A program made the translations under genes and the position numbers. From Planctomycetota bacterium (GTDB lineage: Bacteria; Planctomycetota; OFTM77): a stretch of DNA of 64,000 nucleotides. Below the pieces are notes generated by a model. The model searched no databases and was not told the origin of the DNA. It saw nothing but the letters and a program-made list of their open reading frames with translations. Shown here one piece after another: positions 8,632 through 16,458 of the stretch (its first letter is position 1; each line of letters begins with the position of its first letter). The stretch is taken from NCBI GenBank assembly GCA_029260795.1, contig JAJDCO010000082.1, positions 1 to 64,000 of the forward strand, read 5' to 3'.

Positions 8632-9678
8632 TCAGACCTCACAGAGTTCGTCAAGGAATTCAGTGAACGAGCGGCTTCCTTGGAGAGCCAGTAGGTTCGC
8701 GGCATCGTTCGCGCCGTAGGGCCAGACGATTCGTTCGATCGAGCAGGCTCCGGCATCGAGCGCCGCTTGCTCTACTTGGTCGGCAGCCGTGTCGCCGGCC
8801 GTATCGTCATGCAACGTCAGGATGACTCTCATCTCACGGACCCAGGGGCCGACCGACGATGCCGCGACCGTGGCGCCCGGGACATTCAGGACGGGCACAG
8901 GAGCTCTGGGAGCCATGGCGAGGAAGTCGGTCAGGCCCTCGCCCAAGATGCAAACCGTCGGTCCCTGCCAGAGCCCCGCGAGGAGCTGCTGACCCATCTC
9001 GCTGGCGAAGAGCGTGCCCTTGATGCGGCCGCCGGTGGGGGTCAGGACTTTCGGCTCGCAGTTCGGGTGAATGGTCCGCGCCTGCAAGCTGACGATCGCT
9101 CCCTTGTGATCGAAGAGCGGAACGACGATGCGGTGCCCAGTTCGGAGCCAGTCTTGGATTCGCCCGGGGAGCGTCATGCCTGGCCCGAGAATGCCAAACA
9201 GCCCCATGTCCCAGCCGTCCGCCAAATGCCGGCCCGAGAGGTAACGGTAGACCTCGGCATCGTCATCGAGGAAGCGGTCATCTCGGCTTCGGGCACGGGC
9301 CTGCTCCCAGACCCCACGCGCCTCTTCCGCCGAGAAGGTTGGAGGCTTCTTCCTCGGCTTGCGCGATCCAACCGGGCTGGCGGAAGCCTTCGCCTTCGGC
9401 GGTGGCAATGGCGAACAGGGCCGGGCATTCGGGTAGAGGTCTCGAAGCTCCAATCCGAGGGCAGCGCAAACCTCTTCGGGCTGGCAGCCGCCAAAGCAGT
9501 TGATCAGAGCCCTTCCGTCGTCGCCTTCGTTGACCGAGAGGCTTGGACTTCGATCCTCATGGCTTGGAGCCGGGCACTGCCAGTTCCGGCCCTGGCGCCG
9601 GCAGCCGAGCTCCTGGAGCCTGGCCTCGACTTGCTCGAGGGGCGAGAGGAAAGACTGCGGTCCTGTCGCGCAGCTCAT
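8632..9678 (-). CDS. zinc-finger/Toprim DNA primase
   Basis: The 348-aa product has an N-terminal CHC-type zinc finger (CPAPSHEDRSPSL...INCFGGC, about residues 29-60) and a Toprim domain (VCILGEGLTDFLA then LTLHDDTAGDTAA). These are the catalytic acidic motifs of DnaG-like and P4-like primases. I chose ATG 9678 because it overlaps the upstream gene's stop as ATGA; the open frame continues further but without support. It probably makes primers for replication of the element together with the adjacent helicase. Confidence 0.88.
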   Translation of the reverse strand: MSCATGPQSFLSPLEQVEARLQELGCRRQGRNWQCPAPSHEDRSPSLSVNEGDDGRALINCFGGCQPEEVCAALGLELRDLYPNARPCSPLPPPKAKASASPVGSRKPRKKPPTFSAEEARGVWEQARARSRDDRFLDDDAEVYRYLSGRHLADGWDMGLFGILGPGMTLPGRIQDWLRTGHRIVVPLFDHKGAIVSLQARTIHPNCEPKVLTPTGGRIKGTLFASEMGQQLLAGLWQGPTVCILGEGLTDFLAMAPRAPVPVLNVPGATVAASSVGPWVREMRVILTLHDDTAGDTAADQVEQAALDAGACSIERIVWPYGANDAANLLALQGSRSFTEFLDELCEV

Positions 9679-9902
9679 CGGTTCGCCTCCGAACCGTCTC
9701 GCCGAGTCACTTCTGGGATCTCGACGCCCAGGTACTCGCAGAGCGCTGCCACGTCGTCGGAAAGCCAGACGAGCCGTCCGGCGAACGTGTTCGGCGGGGT
9801 GATCGCTCCGCTGCGCAGAGCGCGTCGAAGCCGGTCTTCGGTGATCTCGGCTTCGGGATGGTGCTGCGAAAGAATCTGCAGCACTTCGCGAGTGGAGAGC
9901 AT
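9675..9902 (-). CDS. excisionase-like small DNA-binding protein
   Basis: The 75-aa product (MLSTREVLQILSQHHPEAEITEDRLRRALRSG, then RLVWLSDDVAALCEYLGV) matches the winged-helix MerR/excisionase pattern of HTH_17 proteins. It leads the primase-helicase operon with a 4-bp overlap to the primase. It may be a transcriptional regulator of the operon or a recombination directionality factor. A perfect 12-bp inverted repeat 64 bp upstream is a candidate operator. Confidence 0.7.
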   Translation of the reverse strand: MLSTREVLQILSQHHPEAEITEDRLRRALRSGAITPPNTFAGRLVWLSDDVAALCEYLGVEIPEVTRRDGSEANR

Positions 9903-9965
9903 TTCGTTCCTCCGTCAGATGCTCGCGCCGCCAACCGTGGCGGCCGTCACCTGAGGAGGGCAGAC

Positions 9966-9994
9966 AGCTAGTGTCCAAGAAATGGACACTAGCT
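9966..9994. promoter_or_regulatory. 12-bp perfect inverted repeat, candidate operator
   Basis: AGCTAGTGTCCA at 9966-9977 is exactly mirrored at 9983-9994 with a 5-nt loop, and a further GTCCA half-site follows. It sits 64 bp upstream of the excisionase-primase-helicase operon and downstream of the 10058 gene. No T-run follows on the minus strand, so a repressor-binding operator is more likely than a terminator. Confidence 0.5.
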
Positions 9995-10057
9995 GTCCAG
10001 ATCGTGTAATGCCTTGCAGATTAGCGGTTTGCGATCACAGCTTTTTCTTTGGGAACG

Positions 10058-11446
10058 CTAGTCGGAACCCGTCGCCTGCTCGGCGGTAGGCTCGGCAGGG
10101 CCTTCGCTGACTGAATACTGAATGCCAGACCGTTCGACTCTCAGGTGGGATTCGAAGTGCTGGTGAAGTTGAGGAGACCTGTCCTTGATTCTTTGAAGCG
10201 TCCGTTTGATGCCCTTCTTCATGGCCTCGATCGCATCGACTCTCTCATCCGTAAAGCTGGAACGCCGGTTTCGACGTCTCCCTCTGGAACGGAGCCTCTC
10301 TTCTAACTCCTCCGTCAGCCGCTGAACTCTCGCCAGAGCGACTTCGTCGTGCTCGTTCTCGGCAGACTCGCGGCGTTCCTGTAGCCGTTCGAGTTGGGCT
10401 TGAGCCTCGGCCATTGACGTCTCGGCATCTAGAATGCGTTGGTGGCTAACAGGGGGAAGAGGACTTCCATTGTAGGCGCGGTGGAGAGTCTCCCAATCAA
10501 GGAGACGGTCGGGATGGTTGGTGGCTTCTTTGATTAGCAGGCAGCCCTTCTGTTCACCCAACTCAACTGACCTCGACTCGAAGGAGACCCTCCAAGCCCG
10601 TCCGATTCGTTCGAACTGGGGGAGCTTCGACTTGAGGATTGGAGAGAGGGCATCCTGCTGCTGGGTGGTCAATGAGACCCTTGTCGCCAGCCATTCTGCT
10701 GCCCGCTTGGAGGCCAAGCAGATGTCTTCGTGGAGGACGCCTACGATCGAGCTGGGGCTGCCCAGCCCGAACGCGGTCCCCACGTCGGTCTGGCTCCAGT
10801 CCGCCCACGACCGAGAGCGTGGCGCTGCTCCCGAGATCAGGGCCAGCGCCTGCTCGACCTGCTCCTCGCAAACGTATGGGTCGAGCGACACGTGGACCTG
10901 GATGCTCGTTCGCAGTCCGAGGACCAGCAGAGAGAGCAGCCATCTCTGCCAATCGGGTCCGTTCGTCCGAGGCGGCAGCGGAAGCTCGGAAACTCCATCC
11001 GGCAGCTCGGAATCGAGGATCGCCTGCGCCTCATCTGCCAGGTTCGTGAACTGCTGGGCCTTCGCGTTGTCCTTGCCCCAGATCGAAACGAGGACCGGCT
11101 GTCCGCCTTCGGCGCCTCGCCCAAGGAGCCCGGCTTTCAGTCGCTCTGGGTTCCTCGCGCCCATCCAGAGGCTGGGCTCCATTGCCCGGAATGCCTGGCG
11201 AACGATGCTCAGGGGAGGCCGTTTGCCCGGACCACTCCTGGGCGGCTTCGCGACCTCTCGAGGCCCGATGGTCTTCCAGATGGGCTCGAGCTCTGAGCAA
11301 TTCCTCGCTTCGGCGAGATCGGAGTCGTTCTCGAATGCCGTGATCGAGGCGTGCAGCGTGGGCGGCTGATCGGCAAGCTCCTGGAACTGCTTTGCCAATG
11401 ATCGCCATCGCTCAGTCCACTCGCTTCCTGCGGAGCTCTCGGACAT
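10058..11446 (-). CDS. unidentified protein with C-terminal coiled coil
   Basis: The 462-aa product, starting at the ATG at 11446 (MSESSAGSEW), has a globular N-terminal half with no motif I recognise, a middle region (LDWETLHRAYNGSPLPPVSHQRILDAE), and a strongly charged coiled coil (AEAQAQLERLQERRESAENEHDEVALARVQRL) followed by a basic patch SRGRRRNRRSS. This could be a DNA-associated structural or replication accessory protein. It is separated from the primase operon by a palindrome. The family is not recognised. Confidence 0.6.
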   Translation of the reverse strand: MSESSAGSEWTERWRSLAKQFQELADQPPTLHASITAFENDSDLAEARNCSELEPIWKTIGPREVAKPPRSGPGKRPPLSIVRQAFRAMEPSLWMGARNPERLKAGLLGRGAEGGQPVLVSIWGKDNAKAQQFTNLADEAQAILDSELPDGVSELPLPPRTNGPDWQRWLLSLLVLGLRTSIQVHVSLDPYVCEEQVEQALALISGAAPRSRSWADWSQTDVGTAFGLGSPSSIVGVLHEDICLASKRAAEWLATRVSLTTQQQDALSPILKSKLPQFERIGRAWRVSFESRSVELGEQKGCLLIKEATNHPDRLLDWETLHRAYNGSPLPPVSHQRILDAETSMAEAQAQLERLQERRESAENEHDEVALARVQRLTEELEERLRSRGRRRNRRSSFTDERVDAIEAMKKGIKRTLQRIKDRSPQLHQHFESHLRVERSGIQYSVSEGPAEPTAEQATGSD

Positions 11447-11835
11447 CGGATCAGACCTATTCGCTCGCGGACGCTCCCATGGTTTCGTCCAGGACACGTC
11501 GAGCCAGGGAGCGTTGGCGGCTGAAAGCGCCCACGGATGCTGACAGCCATCGGGGGCAACGCTGCCAGGCTTGGACGGGAGCAGTCTGCCAGAGGACCGA
11601 GGCGAACACTACCTGGCGCAAAAATCTCGTCTCGAACAGATCGTCTTGGTCCCACCCCCCCCGAGGCCAAGTCGCGACAGGAGAATCCCGCGTGCTTTCG
11701 CCTTGACGCTATGCCCGGCATCCGCCTGTCGCAGCGAAGACAAACCCCCGGTTTGCCTTGCTGGGTCTGCGTCACCCGAGCGTGTATGGCGTCGTGTTGA
11801 TTGGAACGCCATCGAAGCGACGACGGAGAACGACG

Positions 11836-12046
11836 ATGACCCAGACGAACGACCTGAAGACCCAGCCGCAGGCCGAGACGCAGACTAAGCAGGCCGCCCT
11901 CGCTGCCCAGAACTGGGTGCCGAGGCATGCTTGGGCGAACCGCGAGTGGTGCCTCCCCCGAGGTCGAGCGCACGGCCCTAACCCAGAGACTCGGTAAGCT
12001 GGCCTCCATCGGATTCAATCCGAGCGCGCTGTCAGAGCTTTGTTAG
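11836..12046 (+). pseudogene. possible small frameshifted gene
   Basis: From ATG 11836 a plausible peptide starts MTQTNDLKTQPQAETQTKQA and then, in a different frame from about 11960, ERTALTQRLGKLASIGF continues to TAG 12044-12046. The switch implies a frameshift near 11940-11960. The support is composition only, so this may be spurious. It is the only coding signal between the 10058 gene and the terminase cluster. Confidence 0.28.
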
Positions 12047-12110
12047 CGTTCAAGCATATCCTAACAGACGATACCGGCCCCGATCGACGAGTTGGCGGCG
12101 GACGGCGCGA

Positions 12111-13478
12111 TCAGTCCCTCAGCCAGGGCGGCAATTCCGCTTCGCTATCGGTGGCTCGAGCGAAGAGGTCGCGGCGCGGTCGGCGGTGGGGCTCTCGCAC
12201 TACCGACACGTCGAAGCCGCCCTCGCTGATCGGGTGCCAGGCGGCGAGGGCGATCGAGATGACGCAGTCGTCATGCAGGCCGCTCGGCGCGTTCATGCGG
12301 ACGTTGCCGGTCTCGCCGACCGTGTACTCGAAGGCTTCGAGCTCTTCGATCGCTTCGGGCCAGACGTCGCCTCGGAGCAGCTCGATCTCGCGGCGCTCGA
12401 GGCGGAGGACGAGATTGTCGATGAGCGCACCCTTTGAGCGCGAAGTGAACGCATAGGCGAGGGCGTTGCATCCGGCCTTGTGGAGCGCTTCGAAGACGGG
12501 CTCGCCGGCGCCCGTCGAGTCCACGAAGATCGGCGGGTTGCCGTATCGATCGAGCGCACCCTGGATCCGAGCGATCTGGCTCGTCCAGTCGATCTTGTTG
12601 AATCGGTCGAAGTAGACGATGCGACGAGGCGAGCGCGTGGCGATCGTGAGCACGGTGTAGTCGGCGACTTTCGCGAGGTCGACGCCGGCGACGTAGCTCT
12701 CGTCCTCTTTCGGCTCTTCGAGCTCGCCAATCGCGCATTCGCGAATGCCGCGGAAGACGGCGCCCGAGCCCTCGATGAACTCGCCCATGTACTCCTGCCG
12801 GAAGACGCGCTCGGGGAGCCGATCGCGTTCCACTTCGATGAGGGCCGCGTCGAGGTGGGGATTCTGTGCCGACGGCGCGTTCCACGACTCGTGGTCGGGA
12901 TCGCGCTCGCCCTGGCCGCGGAGGAAGAGCTCGTAGAGCCATCCCTTTCCGGCCGGCGTCGAGATGAGAAGTGCCCAACCATTCTTGTCGAGCAGTCGCT
13001 GCGAGAGATGCCCTTGCCAGATCGCAGGCTTGAGCCGGGCGGCCTCATCGACCACGACCCAGTCGAGCCCTTCTCCCAGGAGGCTCACCGGATTGTCGGC
13101 CGACTTCGCTCGGATCTCTGACAGACCCCCGGAGAGGTTTCGGAGGACGAGCCTCCGCTCGTTCTCCTTCATCACCTCGATGCGGTGCCGCAGGTGTTCG
13201 GCCGCGATGAAGACGATCTCGCGATAGACGCGATCGGCCAGATCGTAGGTCGGCGCGACGACCCAACCGATCGATTTGTCCTTGGGCTCCATCGCTGCGG
13301 CGAGCCCCTCCATGGCCGCGCACTTTGTTTTTCCCCAGCGCACACCGCAAGCGACGATTCGGCGTGAGGCGTCAGAGCGATGGACCGCCTGCTGTCCCGG
13401 GTGCGGCCGATAGCCGAGCGAGTCGAAGAAGGCGTCCTTATCGAGTCGGAGCCGGGCGTCAGGCGTCGTCATCGGCAT
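12111..13478 (-). CDS. terL: phage-type terminase large subunit
   Basis: The 455-aa product has the two-domain TerL layout. The ATPase has Walker A GVRWGKT (45-51), Walker B WVVVDEAA, and a coupling-like LISTPAGKGW. The RNase H-like nuclease has first Asp in VAGVDLAKVADYTVL, second in IFVDSTGAGEP, and third in HDDCVISIALA. Start candidates are ATG 13478 and 13472; both overlap the TerS stop. TerL cuts and pumps DNA into a procapsid, yet no portal, capsid or tail gene is visible in the element. It is coupled to TerS (13459-13899). Confidence 0.9.
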   Translation of the reverse strand: MPMTTPDARLRLDKDAFFDSLGYRPHPGQQAVHRSDASRRIVACGVRWGKTKCAAMEGLAAAMEPKDKSIGWVVAPTYDLADRVYREIVFIAAEHLRHRIEVMKENERRLVLRNLSGGLSEIRAKSADNPVSLLGEGLDWVVVDEAARLKPAIWQGHLSQRLLDKNGWALLISTPAGKGWLYELFLRGQGERDPDHESWNAPSAQNPHLDAALIEVERDRLPERVFRQEYMGEFIEGSGAVFRGIRECAIGELEEPKEDESYVAGVDLAKVADYTVLTIATRSPRRIVYFDRFNKIDWTSQIARIQGALDRYGNPPIFVDSTGAGEPVFEALHKAGCNALAYAFTSRSKGALIDNLVLRLERREIELLRGDVWPEAIEELEAFEYTVGETGNVRMNAPSGLHDDCVISIALAAWHPISEGGFDVSVVREPHRRPRRDLFARATDSEAELPPWLRD

Positions 13479-13899
13479 CGACGCACAGCCACTCGCGCAT
13501 CTCTCGCTTAATCGTCTCCTCGACGGAAACGGCCCTCCGCTCGGATGGCTCCCCTCGGATCGTACGTTCCTGCTTGATGGCGAGGTCGAGAGCACGGATC
13601 GCATCCATCGCACTCGTCAGCGACATCGTGCGCAGCGTCTCGAGCGACTTGCCCTGGACGATCTTCACGGCCTTGAGGTGCCGATCGGTCATCTGCTCCA
13701 TCGACTCGAGCACCTTTTGCTCGGCTCGATCTCGGGCCTCGGCTTCGAGGCGCTCGAGTCGCTCCCTCCAGTTCTCCTTGGTCGCCCGCTTCGTGACGGT
13801 GCGCTTCGAGACGCCGAAGTGCTCGGCGACCGCCCGGTGGCTGCGCTCCGGACCGAGCGAGAAGTAGAGCTCGAAAGCGTCGGCCGGGAGCTTCGTCAT
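13459..13899 (-). CDS. terminase small subunit-like protein, copy 1
   Basis: The 146-aa product has an N-terminal HTH (HRAVAEHFGVSKRTVTKRA, about residues 18-38) and a long helical region, with a shared core TDRHLKAVK and AMDAIRALDLAIKQERTIRG. Position immediately before and overlapping terL fits a terminase small subunit, which recognises the packaging site. The ATG at 13899 overlaps the stop of the upstream membrane gene. A paralogue at 25427-25891 has near-identical residues in the C-terminal two thirds. Confidence 0.75.
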   Translation of the reverse strand: MTKLPADAFELYFSLGPERSHRAVAEHFGVSKRTVTKRATKENWRERLERLEAEARDRAEQKVLESMEQMTDRHLKAVKIVQGKSLETLRTMSLTSAMDAIRALDLAIKQERTIRGEPSERRAVSVEETIKREMREWLCVDADDDA

Positions 13900-14120
13900 G
13901 ACGCACGCCGTACTGGTGTCCGCCACCGCCAGAGCCCGTAGAGCGAGAGCGCGAAGTAGACGGCCTGCAAGGCTCCTTGGGCCGGCAGGCCGTGGCGGAA
14001 GTCGACTATGGCCCAGATGGCGTTCGTAACCGCCCAGATCGCGAAGCACGCTCGCCGGTGGTGGATGTTGAGCCAGACGCCGAAGAGGGCGGCTCCGGCC
14101 GTCAGCCAGTGGAGCAGCAT
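13896..14120 (-). CDS. small membrane protein
   Basis: The 74-aa product has two to three hydrophobic segments (LLHWLTAGAALFGVWLNI; CFAIWAVTNAIWAIVDF; ALQAVYFALSLYGLWRW). The pattern resembles half of a PnuC-like nicotinamide transporter, as seen for small phage membrane proteins. ATG 14120 overlaps the end of the ParB/methyltransferase gene, and its stop overlaps the TerS start as ATGA, so it is in the packaging operon. Confidence 0.65.
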   Translation of the reverse strand: MLLHWLTAGAALFGVWLNIHHRRACFAIWAVTNAIWAIVDFRHGLPAQGALQAVYFALSLYGLWRWRTPVRRAS

Positions 14121-15406
14121 CGCTCGGCCTCCACCTCTTTGAAGGTCTGTCCGGTCGCCGCGAGCGCCGCGGTCTTGCGGCTTGCCTTCTCCCAGCGCTG
14201 GATCGCGACGTCGACGAAGGCCGGCGCGATCTCCATCGCTCGGCAGCATCGCTTCATCCGCTCGGCGGCCAGGATCTGGGTACCTGATCCGGAGAACGGC
14301 TCGAGCACGATCTCGCCCGGTCGCGTGTGGAACTGGATCGGCCGCTCGAAGATGGCGAGGGGCTTTATTGTTGCGTGCGATCCATCCTGGAACTCATCGC
14401 CTTCGATCTGCCAGACCGTCCGCTCGCTCGGCGGCGGACGCCGCTCTTTCTCGGGCATCTTGCCGCGAGGCCATCCGTAGAAGCAGGGCTCGTGCTGCCA
14501 TAGGTAATGAGAGCGGGTCAGGACCCCGCGGGTTTTCACCCAGATCAGTGTCTGATGGGCGAGCAGACCGTTCAGCTCCCACGCCTGCTCGACGAGCGTT
14601 TGACGGCGGGTCGCGTGCCACTGGTAAACGGGGACACGCTCGATGCAGTGGGCGAGGGCGACGCGCAGGAAATCGGCGAAGAACGTGACGCTCGTCTCGG
14701 GGTCGACGTAGGCGTCCCAGCGTTTGTTGCCGACCTCGTTTCCGTCTTGGGTTGTCGTCCGCCCGGCCTTCCTGTGGTGATCTGCCGGGTGGTTGGTGCC
14801 GTCGTAGTCGACAAGGTACGGCGGGTCGGTCGCGAGCAGTGACGCCGTCTCGCCGTCCATCAGCCGCGCCATGTCCTCCTCGGACGTCGAGTCGCCGCAC
14901 ATCAGCCGGTGGTCTCCGAGAATCCAGAGATCACCGGTCCGAGAGACCGGCACCTCGGGCGGGTCTCCTGGGCCAGGGTCCTGGAGCTCGCCCGGCTCGA
15001 GGTCCGCCTCGAGCTCGCGCAGGAGCGCGTCGATGTCGGAGTCCGAGTACCCGACGCCTTCGAGCGCGTCCTCGGCCCGAAGCTCATCGAGGAGCTTGAC
15101 GAGCGTCGTGCTGTCCCAGCTCGCGAGCTCGGCGGTACGGTTCAAGGCGATGCCGAGGGCGGTCGCCTGCAGGTCATCCAGCTCCAGCTCGACGACCTCG
15201 CAATCGTCCCACCCCAGATCGCGCATCGCGGCGAGCCGACCGTTACCACCGATGACGCGCCTCGTATCCGATTGGACGACCAGAGGCTCGGCCTGCCCGA
15301 AGCGCTGGAGGCTCGCCCGGATCGCCTCCATGTTGATCGGGCCGTGCTCCCGAGCGTTGGCGGGATCGCAGTGGAGCTGGTCGAGAGAGAGGCGAGTGAT
15401 CTTCAT
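14102..15406 (-). CDS. ParB-domain DNA methyltransferase (N6-adenine/N4-cytosine)
   Basis: The 434-aa product has an N-terminal ParB-like domain (ANAREHGPINMEAIRASL, VIGGNGRLAAMRDLG) and a C-terminal beta-class amino-methyltransferase: GDHRLMCGDST, motif IV ATDPPYLVDY and motif I FSGSGTQILAAERM near the C-terminus. Such proteins are common in phages and prophages next to terminase genes. It differs from the MT-A70 fusion at 4311-5744 in its catalytic domain, so the element carries two distinct ParB-methyltransferases. It is the first gene of a minus-strand operon with the membrane protein, TerS and TerL. Confidence 0.88.
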   Translation of the reverse strand: MKITRLSLDQLHCDPANAREHGPINMEAIRASLQRFGQAEPLVVQSDTRRVIGGNGRLAAMRDLGWDDCEVVELELDDLQATALGIALNRTAELASWDSTTLVKLLDELRAEDALEGVGYSDSDIDALLRELEADLEPGELQDPGPGDPPEVPVSRTGDLWILGDHRLMCGDSTSEEDMARLMDGETASLLATDPPYLVDYDGTNHPADHHRKAGRTTTQDGNEVGNKRWDAYVDPETSVTFFADFLRVALAHCIERVPVYQWHATRRQTLVEQAWELNGLLAHQTLIWVKTRGVLTRSHYLWQHEPCFYGWPRGKMPEKERRPPPSERTVWQIEGDEFQDGSHATIKPLAIFERPIQFHTRPGEIVLEPFSGSGTQILAAERMKRCCRAMEIAPAFVDVAIQRWEKASRKTAALAATGQTFKEVEAERCCSTG

Positions 15407-15633
15407 GGCGAGCTGTGCTCCAAGAAGCCGGGCGGACGAATGGCTCAGAGGTTTCTTGGAGTTCAGGCTCGGATTTCGCTCAGAGGTCTACAGAAGTGAT
15501 GATAGCTCGCAGTTACCGCAAGTCAAAAACTGATCGTCCGAGCTGATCAACGAATCGAATGGCCTTGCTGACGTTCCCCGGGGATGGCTCATAGGACACG
15601 GATACCCCAGGCCATTTCGGAGAGACCCCTGCC

Positions 15634-15855
15634 ATGCACGAACAGCCCTACCAGGCGCGCATCCGCACCATCCTCGCCGACCACCACCGAGACCTCGACC
15701 CGCGCCACGTCGAAGGATGGATGCGTGCCGAGAACGGCACGTTGGACGCGTTGAGTACCCGCGACTTCGAGGACGAGGTGCTCCTGGCGATCAGCGCCTG
15801 CGAGCAGGCCGAGCCCGAGATCACCGAGAACCTCGCCCAGAGCTACGGGCTGTGA
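15634..15855 (+). CDS. small acidic protein
   Basis: The 73-aa product (MHEQPYQARIRTILADHHRD, then NLAQSYGL at the end) is acidic and helical. It starts after GGAGAG and is the first of three closely spaced plus-strand small genes divergent from the packaging operon. No family is recognised. Small acidic proteins in such positions are often anti-repressors or anti-defence proteins, but nothing here shows that. Confidence 0.5.
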   Translation: MHEQPYQARIRTILADHHRDLDPRHVEGWMRAENGTLDALSTRDFEDEVLLAISACEQAEPEITENLAQSYGL

Positions 15856-15866
15856 GACGGAATCGA

Positions 15867-16208
15867 ATGGAGCACGCCATGCGTATCGGACACCAAGACC
15901 GCTTCTACGTCGTCGTCGATCCCACTCCCGAGTGCGAGCTGGCCGACATCTTCTTCGCTTGCGACTTCCACGACCTCGAGCTGCAGATCAAGGGTGGCCT
16001 CAGCCACGAGCGGCGCCCGGCGATCTTCACTGAGCGCGCGGATGGTGAGCGCGAAGCCGAGCGACGCCTCGCCGCAATGAAGGCGGTGCAGGTCATGCTC
16101 GAAACGTCCGAGACAAAGATCGCGACGAAGCTTCAGCTCCTTGGTCCCGGCGGCGAGGTGATCCTCGACGTCGATCTGCCCGGTGCGTCGGAGGCGTGCC
16201 GTGACTGA
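15867..16208 (+). CDS. small hypothetical protein
   Basis: ATG 15867 (or ATG 15879) gives about 110 residues: MRIGHQDRFYVVVDPTPECELADIFFACD and so on, with alternating beta strands and a helical stretch (EREAERRLAAMKAVQVMLE). The 3' end overlaps the next gene's GTG by 8 bp, so the genes are coupled. The family is not recognised. Confidence 0.5.
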   Translation: MEHAMRIGHQDRFYVVVDPTPECELADIFFACDFHDLELQIKGGLSHERRPAIFTERADGEREAERRLAAMKAVQVMLETSETKIATKLQLLGPGGEVILDVDLPGASEACRD

Positions 16209-16419
16209 AAGCGAGAAGCCGACGCCCGAGCCTTTCAAGCCGCCGTGCCGCATGGTCGGCCAGGACGGTAACGTATTCGCGATCATCGCCCGTGTGCGAA
16301 AGGCGCTGCGCGACGCCGGGCTCCACGAACGGGCCGAGGAGTTCGTGCAGCGAGCGACGTCGTCGGAGTCGTACGACGCCGTGCTGGCGCTGGTCTGGGA
16401 GTATGTGGATGTGGAGTAA
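16201..16419 (+). CDS. small conserved mobile-element protein
   Basis: The 72-aa product starts at GTG 16201. The pattern CRMVGQDGNVFAIIARVRKALRDAGL, then a helix (AEEFVQRATSSESYDAVLALVWEYVDV), matches a family of small proteins found in phages and integrative elements (VG.DGNAFAI...V..ALR.AG...). The function of that family is unknown to me. It overlaps the previous gene by 8 bp. Confidence 0.65.
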   Translation: MTESEKPTPEPFKPPCRMVGQDGNVFAIIARVRKALRDAGLHERAEEFVQRATSSESYDAVLALVWEYVDVE

Positions 16420-16458
16420 AGCACATACGCCTTCGCTTCGAATGGAAACCGGCCCGCT

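Noticed and set aside
9966..9994. Rho-independent terminator
   Set aside because: Perfect stem but no T-run after it in the direction of the upstream minus-strand gene.
11209..12018. 269-aa open frame on the minus strand upstream of the 10058 gene
   Set aside because: No family pattern, overlaps the better-supported 10058-11446 frame and includes non-coding-like sequence.
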